A stretch of DNA of 56,244 bases, taken from NCBI GenBank assembly GCA_022510725.1, contig JAFLSW010000013.1:1-56244 (forward strand), written 5' to 3'. Positions within the stretch are counted from its first letter, which is position 1, and every line of letters starts with the position of its first letter. Source of the DNA: Lachnospiraceae bacterium (GTDB taxonomy: Bacteria; Bacillota; Clostridia; Lachnospirales; Lachnospiraceae). The notes beneath the pieces are model-generated. The model had not been told where the DNA came from and did not search any database. It was given only the letters and a program-made list of their open reading frames with translations. The position numbers and the translations under genes were made by a program. Below, piece after piece: positions 50,824 through 56,244 of this stretch.

Positions 50824-51813
50824 ATGAATATCCTGGTACTTGGCGGAAGTTATTTTTATGGAAGAGTCTTTACCATGCTGGCAGCAAAGGAACATGAGCT
50901 GACCCTGTTTAACAGAGGTACTTATCCTATGGAAGAGTTTGGAGTAAAGCAGATCACGGGAGATCGGCATGACGGACAAGCATGGGAAAGGCTGAAGGCA
51001 CAAAATGACCAATATGATGCAGTGGTGGATTTTTGTGGCTACGAACCGGGAGATATCAAGGAAGCCTTTTCCCATCTGCCGGAGAGCGTCAAACAATACA
51101 TCTTTATCAGTACGGTGGATGTGTATATGCGAAGGGCATTGGAAAACCACGATCATGACGCATACGAAAGCTATAAAGATGTTGTATTAAAGGATGAAAC
51201 CACACCATATGAGACTAGAGAGATCGCAGGAGAGGCAGGCAGTTATATCAAAGGAAAGGTTCTGCTGGAGCAGGAGTTAAAGGAATGTTGTAAAGAGAGA
51301 GGGATCGCCTATACCATTCTTCGCCCTGCCATTCTCTATGGCCCTTATAACTATGCGCCAAGGGAGTCTGTGTGGGTGCAGATTATGGTGCAAAACCATG
51401 TACTTCCTGTTATCACAGATGCGCCGGGAAGATTTCAATTTGTCTATGTAAAGGATGCAGCTGAAGCTGTTATGAAATGCCTTTTCAATCCTGAAACCTA
51501 TGGACAAGCCTATAACCTGTGCGGTGACGAGATAGTAGATTATAGGATATTTGCAGATGCACTGGAGAAGGCAGCAGCATCTGTGGAGAAAAATGAAGCA
51601 CAGAGGCAGCAGGGAGCGCAGGCTTTGCAATATATTGAGCTGACCGCAGAACAGGCCCGGGAACAGGGCATCCCTCTTCCTTTTCCTGTTTTTGAACAGG
51701 AGACGGAGTTGTGTGACAATACAAAGAGCAAAAAAGAGCTGGGCATGATCTATATATCCCTTAAGGAAGGAATGGAGAAAACTTATAAAGCCTTTCGTGG
51801 TGTCTTTTTGTAA
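50824..51813 (+). CDS. NAD-dependent epimerase/dehydratase family protein
   Basis: ATG 50824 follows GGGAGGAAAA; a frame start at 50782 lies inside the terminator of spoIIID. The 329-residue protein has the Rossmann start MNILVLGGSYFYGR (GGxxxxG), an acidic strand-2 region, and VVDFCGY, STVDVY, and the downstream RPAILYGPYNYAPRE segment with the usual Arg-Pro. The catalytic Tyr-Lys pair of classic SDRs is not obvious. It most resembles the CSP41/NAD-binding nucleoside-sugar epimerase group. Substrate unknown. Confidence 0.82.
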   Translation: MNILVLGGSYFYGRVFTMLAAKEHELTLFNRGTYPMEEFGVKQITGDRHDGQAWERLKAQNDQYDAVVDFCGYEPGDIKEAFSHLPESVKQYIFISTVDVYMRRALENHDHDAYESYKDVVLKDETTPYETREIAGEAGSYIKGKVLLEQELKECCKERGIAYTILRPAILYGPYNYAPRESVWVQIMVQNHVLPVITDAPGRFQFVYVKDAAEAVMKCLFNPETYGQAYNLCGDEIVDYRIFADALEKAAASVEKNEAQRQQGAQALQYIELTAEQAREQGIPLPFPVFEQETELCDNTKSKKELGMIYISLKEGMEKTYKAFRGVFL

Positions 51814-51857
51814 AAGCACACTTATAGTAGGAAGCATATTTATACAGGAAATGTACT

Positions 51858-51883
51858 CGCCGGATCCAAGAGACAATCCGGCG
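51858..51883 (+). terminator. Hairpin after the epimerase gene
   Basis: CGCCGGAT at 51858-51865 pairs perfectly with ATCCGGCG at 51876-51883 with a 10-base loop. The T run is poor (AAATGCGTTT), so it may be a weak terminator. Confidence 0.5.
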
Positions 51884-51891
51884 AAATGCGT

Positions 51892-51920
51892 TTGACAAGG
51901 ATATAGCCAGAATTTATAAT
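51892..51920 (+). promoter_or_regulatory. Sigma-A promoter of guaA
   Basis: TTGACA at 51892-51897 and TATAAT at 51915-51920, spaced 17, is a full consensus promoter. The leader is only about 43 bases, too short for a purine riboswitch. Confidence 0.9.
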
Positions 51921-51969
51921 GTTTTTAAGGTCGAAAATAGTCGGCAAAATCAACTTGGAGGAAAAAGTC

Positions 51970-53511
51970 ATGAGTCAGGAAATGATCATCGTTTTGGATT
52001 TTGGCGGACAGTATAATCAGCTGATCGCCAGACGAGTGAGAGAATGTAATGTATATTGTGAGGTGCACCCTTACAATTTAAGCTTAGATAAGATCAAAGA
52101 AATGAATCCCAAAGGCATTATCTTTACCGGTGGGCCGGATGTGGTCTATGATGAGGACTCTCCTCTCTGCCCCAAAGAGATCTTTGAATTGGGCATTCCG
52201 GTGCTGGGCATCTGTTACGGTTCCCAGCTTATGGCATACCTTTTGGGCGGCAAGGTGGAGAAGGCTCCTGTCAGTGAATACGGTAAGACAGAGGTAACGC
52301 TGGATAAGTCCAGCAAACTCTTTAAAAAAGTAAATCGGAAAACCATCTGCTGGATGAGCCATACCGTTTATATCAAGGAAGCGCCGGAAGGCTTTAGCGT
52401 AACGGCAAATACGCCTGTGTGCCCGGTGGCTGCAATGGAAAATCCTGATAAGAATCTGTATGCAGTACAGTTCCATCCTGAAGTGGTACATACCGTAGAA
52501 GGTATGAAAATGCTGCAAAACTTTGTAATGAATATCTGCGGCTGCTCCGGCAGCTGGAAAATGGATTCCTTTGTGGAAACCACGATTGAAGAGATCCGCC
52601 AAAAGGTGGGAACGGGCAAAGTGCTCTGTGCCCTTTCCGGCGGCGTGGACTCTTCTGTAGCGGCAGTTATGCTTGCCAAAGCAGTGGGTAAACAGCTGAC
52701 CTGCGTTTTTGTAGATCACGGTCTGCTCCGTAAAAACGAAGGGGACGAAGTAGAAGCGGTATTCGGTCCGGAGGGACCTTATGATCTGAACTTTATCCGG
52801 GTCAATGCCCAAGAGCGGTTCTATAACAAGTTGGCCGGTGTTACCGAACCGGAAGCAAAGCGAAAGATTATCGGTGAAGAATTTATCCGTGTCTTTGAAG
52901 AAGAAGCAAAGAAGATCGGCGCAGTGGATTTCCTGGTACAGGGAACCATCTACCCCGATGTGATTGAAAGCGGTCTGGGCAAAAGCGCCACCATCAAATC
53001 TCATCACAATGTGGGCGGTCTGCCGGACTATGTGGACTTTAAAGAGATCGTAGAGCCCTTGCGGCTTTTGTTTAAAGATGAAGTAAGAAAAGCAGGACGG
53101 GAACTGGGCATCCCGGAATATCTGGTAAACCGCCAGCCCTTCCCCGGTCCCGGTCTTGGCATCCGTATCATTGGAGAAGTAACGGCAGAAAAAGTACGGA
53201 TCGTACAGGATGCAGACTTTATCTATCGGGAAGAGATCGCCAATGCAGGTGTAGATACCGGCCTTGGCCAGTACTTTGCAGCCCTGACCAATATGCGAAG
53301 TGTAGGCGTTATGGGTGATGAGCGCACCTATGACTATGCCATAGCCCTGCGTGCAGTCTGCACCAGTGACTTTATGACTGCGGACGCAGCTCAGATTCCC
53401 TGGGAAGTGCTGGGCAAGGCAGCAAACCGGATCGTCAATGAAGTAAAGGGCGTTAACCGGGTGCTGTATGACTGCACCAGTAAGCCGCCGGCGACGATTG
53501 AGTTTGAGTAG
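51970..53511 (+). CDS. guaA: GMP synthase (glutamine-hydrolysing)
   Basis: ATG 51970 follows CTTGGAGG; an earlier in-frame start at 51919 overlaps the promoter. The 513-residue enzyme has the class I amidotransferase with Cys82 in GICYGSQ and the QFHPEV His/Glu pair, then the ATP-pyrophosphatase domain [11 protein letters not shown] and the dimerisation end with [12 protein letters not shown]. It converts XMP to GMP using glutamine. It has its own strong promoter and no close operon partners. Confidence 0.97.
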   Translation: MSQEMIIVLDFGGQYNQLIARRVRECNVYCEVHPYNLSLDKIKEMNPKGIIFTGGPDVVYDEDSPLCPKEIFELGIPVLGICYGSQLMAYLLGGKVEKAPVSEYGKTEVTLDKSSKLFKKVNRKTICWMSHTVYIKEAPEGFSVTANTPVCPVAAMENPDKNLYAVQFHPEVVHTVEGMKMLQNFVMNICGCSGSWKMDSFVETTIEEIRQKVGTGKVLCALSGGVDSSVAAVMLAKAVGKQLTCVFVDHGLLRKNEGDEVEAVFGPEGPYDLNFIRVNAQERFYNKLAGVTEPEAKRKIIGEEFIRVFEEEAKKIGAVDFLVQGTIYPDVIESGLGKSATIKSHHNVGGLPDYVDFKEIVEPLRLLFKDEVRKAGRELGIPEYLVNRQPFPGPGLGIRIIGEVTAEKVRIVQDADFIYREEIANAGVDTGLGQYFAALTNMRSVGVMGDERTYDYAIALRAVCTSDFMTADAAQIPWEVLGKAANRIVNEVKGVNRVLYDCTSKPPATIEFE

Positions 53512-53576
53512 ATTTTCTTTCTATACGATAATGATTTAGGAATGCAGACTATCAGATGTGAGAGGGGTAAACAGAT

Positions 53577-56244
53577 ATGTATGAGCAGGAGAAACAGAGA
53601 TCTATTCATCTTACAATATTAATCTATAATACTATTTTTTTGCTTGTGCTGATAGGCGGGGCTATTGTTCTTGATTGGGAAAAGGGTCCTGTTGTACTGC
53701 TCCTTTTTGGTATTGTTGCAAGCTGGCTGATGCATATTACAGGGAAAATTTCCGAGACCAGCAGGCTGTGGCTGTACTTTATTTTTTCAATGCTGGCATT
53801 CTTTTTCTATGGGATCCACGAGAGAGAAATTGATAATTTGGCTCCCATCATGGCTGTATTTATTCTTATATATATATCCACTGAAGAACATAACTTTGTC
53901 CGGCTTTGTGCCATCACTTATTACTTGACCCTTTGTTATGACTTTGTGTTTGTAATTGGCAGTCCTTTTAGTCTTCCCACACAAACCATGACGAGGATCT
54001 TTTTTCATATGGTGATCATTTTTGTGGCGGAGCGATTGGCGGAGACAATACTCCAAAGGCGCAGGAAAGAAAGGGAAAAAACGGAGGAAAAAATATCTAG
54101 GTTAGAAGAAGCTAACCGGAGCGTAGAAGATTTCCTGGCAAATGTGTCCCATGAGCTGCGTACACCCATTAATGCCGTAACCGGAATCACAGCTGTGATG
54201 CTCAAAAACGAAGAAAATGCCGAGAAAAAGAAAGATATCCTCTCGATCCAGATGGCAGGAAACAGGCTGTTCAGTCAGATCGAGGATATCTTGGATTACA
54301 CGGAAATAGATACAGGCAGGGTCATGGTCAGTGAAGAGAACTATATGATCTTCTCTCTGATCAATGATCTCATTGTTGAGAATCGGATGGTGAAATGGGA
54401 TAAGGATCTGGAGTTGATCTTTGATATTGATGCCGGTATTCCGGCAGTTCTTCTTGGTGACAGGAAAAAGATCAAGAAGATCATCAAACATCTGGTCGAT
54501 AATGCTGTTAAGTTTACCAAAACCGGAGGAGTCTACATCAGAGTGTATGCTTTACGGAAAGCTTACGGCATCAATCTGTGCATCAGGGTCAGTGACACGG
54601 GAATCGGAATTGCAGAAGATGAGATGGAGAAGATCACGGGGAGATTTTTCCAGGCCAACGGAGGAAGAAATCGAAAAGCCGGTGGTCTGGGTCTGGGACT
54701 TCCCATTGTGTATGGCATGGTCTCCGCCATGGACGGCTTTATACGCCTTGAGAGCGCAGAGGAAAGCGGGACTACAGTATCCGTCAGCATCCCCCAGAAG
54801 GTAGTGGACGCCGCTCCCAGCATGGTAGTGCAAAATCGCAACGATCTGTGCGTGGCAATTTACTTAAAGCCGGAGAAATACAAAGTTCCGGCGATCAGAG
54901 ATTATTATAATGCGACGATCACCCATTTGGTTCAGGGATTGGATCTTATGGTACACAGGGTCTTGGATTCGGAAGAATTAAAGAAGCTGGTTGATATGTA
55001 TCAATTAACCCATCTGATCATCGGCAGGGAAGAATATGAGGAGGATGCAGCTTATTATGAAGAGTTGGGCAAGAGTATAGATGTGGTCCTGGTAACAGAC
55101 GATGACTTCCTGCCCGCAGACAGCAGGGTAAATCTGATGAAAAAACCTTTTTACTGTCTGCCTATGGTCAACATCCTGAATTCCAAGGCATTTGTAGATG
55201 TGGATGAATTTAAGAAAGAAAAGAATATGATCTGTCCGGGTGTCAGAGTGCTTGTGGTGGATGATGAACCCATGAATTTGATGGTTGCGGAAGGAATCTT
55301 CCATGACTATCAGATGCAGGTAAAAACAGCCGAAGGCGGTATGAAGGCTATTGAGATCTTCCAAAAAGAGGAATTCGATCTGATCTTCTTAGACCATATG
55401 ATGCCGGAAATGGACGGAGTGGAAACCTTAAAGAGGATTCGTAAGATACAGGCGGATATGGGAAAGACATGTCCGATCATTGCTTTTACCGCAAATGCAG
55501 TCAGCGGGGCAAGAGAAATGTTTATACAGGAAGGCTTTGATGAGTTTATTTCTAAGCCTGTTGAAGATCATGAGCTTAAGCGGCTTCTTGAGAAAGTGCT
55601 GCCAAAGAAATCCATTACATATGTAGCCAAAGATGATACTGAGAAACCCATTGCAAAAGAGCAGGAGCAGACCGTAGCAGAACAGTCGGCAGGGCAAGAG
55701 CCGACCAGAGAGGCTGACTTAGAGAAAGATAAGCTTACACAGCTTAATGAGAAAGGCTTCCATACAAAGAACGGACTGCAGTATTGTCGCGGTAATCAGG
55801 AGTTTTATGAAGAGGTACTCATAAAATTTGCCATGGATGCGGAGCATAAGATAGAAGATATAGAAGCCTCCTTCCAAAAAGAGGATATGAGGGATTATCA
55901 GGTCATGGTGCATGCCTTGAAAAGTTCCTCTAAAATGATCGGTGCGGATATGCTTTCCGTTATGGCGAAGGATGCGGAGGATGCTGCAAAGGATCAGAAT
56001 GTATCTTATATCAAAGAAAACCATGCAGGACTCATTGATAAATACAGGGAAACGGTACAGATCATTTTAGATGTGATGCCTCCCGCCGAGGAAGCTTTGC
56101 CGGGAGAAGATCCGTCAAAAGAGGAACCGGCAGTCCTGACAGAGGTTTTCAAAGATGAACTGCTTGGGCAGCTGCAGGAATTAAAAGAGAGCCTGGATAC
56201 CTTTGAAGCGGATAAGGCGGAAACGCTGCTTGAGGAAATGAGCG
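53577..56244 (+). CDS. Hybrid sensor histidine kinase with receiver and HPt domains (cut by window end)
   Basis: The frame runs open from ATG 53577 (site GAGGGG) to the edge, 889 codons, without a stop. About six membrane segments occupy residues 13-160, with a helix and coiled coil after them. HisKA carries His192 in NVSHELRTPINAV; the ATPase has NAVKFT, SDTGIGI and GGLGLGLPIV. A divergent receiver-like stretch (about 400-540) lacks the usual phosphorylatable Asp, then a complete receiver has Asp606 in FLDHMMPEMDG and an HPt has His779 in MVHALKSSSKMIGA. A second HPt-like start may follow at the edge. It should run a multistep phosphorelay from a membrane signal. The partner output is outside the window. 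Confidence 0.9.
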   Translation, partial: MYEQEKQRSIHLTILIYNTIFLLVLIGGAIVLDWEKGPVVLLLFGIVASWLMHITGKISETSRLWLYFIFSMLAFFFYGIHEREIDNLAPIMAVFILIYISTEEHNFVRLCAITYYLTLCYDFVFVIGSPFSLPTQTMTRIFFHMVIIFVAERLAETILQRRRKEREKTEEKISRLEEANRSVEDFLANVSHELRTPINAVTGITAVMLKNEENAEKKKDILSIQMAGNRLFSQIEDILDYTEIDTGRVMVSEENYMIFSLINDLIVENRMVKWDKDLELIFDIDAGIPAVLLGDRKKIKKIIKHLVDNAVKFTKTGGVYIRVYALRKAYGINLCIRVSDTGIGIAEDEMEKITGRFFQANGGRNRKAGGLGLGLPIVYGMVSAMDGFIRLESAEESGTTVSVSIPQKVVDAAPSMVVQNRNDLCVAIYLKPEKYKVPAIRDYYNATITHLVQGLDLMVHRVLDSEELKKLVDMYQLTHLIIGREEYEEDAAYYEELGKSIDVVLVTDDDFLPADSRVNLMKKPFYCLPMVNILNSKAFVDVDEFKKEKNMICPGVRVLVVDDEPMNLMVAEGIFHDYQMQVKTAEGGMKAIEIFQKEEFDLIFLDHMMPEMDGVETLKRIRKIQADMGKTCPIIAFTANAVSGAREMFIQEGFDEFISKPVEDHELKRLLEKVLPKKSITYVAKDDTEKPIAKEQEQTVAEQSAGQEPTREADLEKDKLTQLNEKGFHTKNGLQYCRGNQEFYEEVLIKFAMDAEHKIEDIEASFQKEDMRDYQVMVHALKSSSKMIGADMLSVMAKDAEDAAKDQNVSYIKENHAGLIDKYRETVQIILDVMPPAEEALPGEDPSKEEPAVLTEVFKDELLGQLQELKESLDTFEADKAETLLEEMS

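Noticed and set aside
51840-51969. Guanine riboswitch ahead of guaA
   Set aside because: The promoter at 51892 leaves a leader of about 43 bases, too short, and no conserved purine-aptamer core was seen.
52084-53007. Long minus-strand open frame (307 codons) antisense to guaA
   Set aside because: It lies wholly within guaA, has no ribosome site and its composition reflects the complementary strand of a well-conserved gene.
1-56244. tRNA, rRNA, transposase or phage genes
   Set aside because: No cloverleaf-like gene, rRNA segment, DDE or HUH transposase, or phage structural gene was recognised in any frame.

Overview
The window looks like a chromosomal segment of a low-GC, Gram-positive, spore-forming Clostridia member, most likely Lachnospiraceae. 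This rests on strong AGGAGG-type ribosome sites, sigma-A promoters with 17-base spacers, paired BlaI/M56 genes, a FeoA-FeoB fusion, a CopA carrying a C-terminal CopZ-like domain, SpoIIID, and a collagen-like protein of the spore-surface type. No rRNA, tRNA, CRISPR array, insertion sequence or prophage gene was seen. Almost all genes lie on the + strand.

Layout. 1-10.2 kb is a dense run of short + strand genes: a ParE-type toxin-antitoxin pair, a GNAT enzyme, a CrtO-like membrane protein, HAD, TehB-like, macrodomain, VOC and HD proteins, a fructosamine kinase, a lipoprotein barnase with barstar, DUF4261, YaaA and CsaA. 10.3-13.5 kb holds a collagen-like gene on the minus strand and a TrpB2-type tryptophan synthase beta gene. 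13.6-15.4 kb is a first BlaI/M56 sensor pair. 15.5-18.9 kb carries four poorly characterised genes, one preceded by a good sigma-28 (flagellar) promoter match and one encoding an EF-hand-like calcium-binding protein. 19-23.8 kb is a two-component system with an ABC exporter; both units carry the same 35-base upstream motif. 24.4-27.4 kb is the copper locus (CsoR operator, csoR, copA). 27.4-32 kb has two MATE pumps, a MarR regulator and an RlmD-type rRNA methyltransferase. 32-38.8 kb has a leucine-rich-repeat membrane protein, carbonic anhydrase, thioredoxin-like and nitroreductase genes, then a second BlaI/M56 pair whose sensor carries RCC1-like repeats. 39-41.5 kb is feoAB behind a Fur box and a leader terminator. 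41.5-46 kb has a GIY-YIG protein, a diguanylate cyclase and a GH3 beta-glucosidase. 46-50.8 kb has two trigger-factor-like lipoproteins, a coiled-coil NlpC/P60 hydrolase and spoIIID. The window ends with an epimerase, guaA and a large hybrid histidine kinase cut by the window edge.

Common themes are metal control (CsoR/CopA, Fur/FeoAB), envelope stress sensing (two BlaI/M56 pairs, a two-component ABC system, two MATE pumps), extracytoplasmic protein and wall handling (the PPIase lipoproteins and the NlpC enzyme), and sporulation. The parts I find most worth following up are the sigma-28-linked cluster at 15.5-18.9 kb, an internal start inside copA that could make free CopZ, the leader terminator of feoAB, the RCC1-bearing M56 sensor, and the duplicated 35-base motif around the two-component/ABC locus. 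All functional calls come from reading the sequence; no database search was run.
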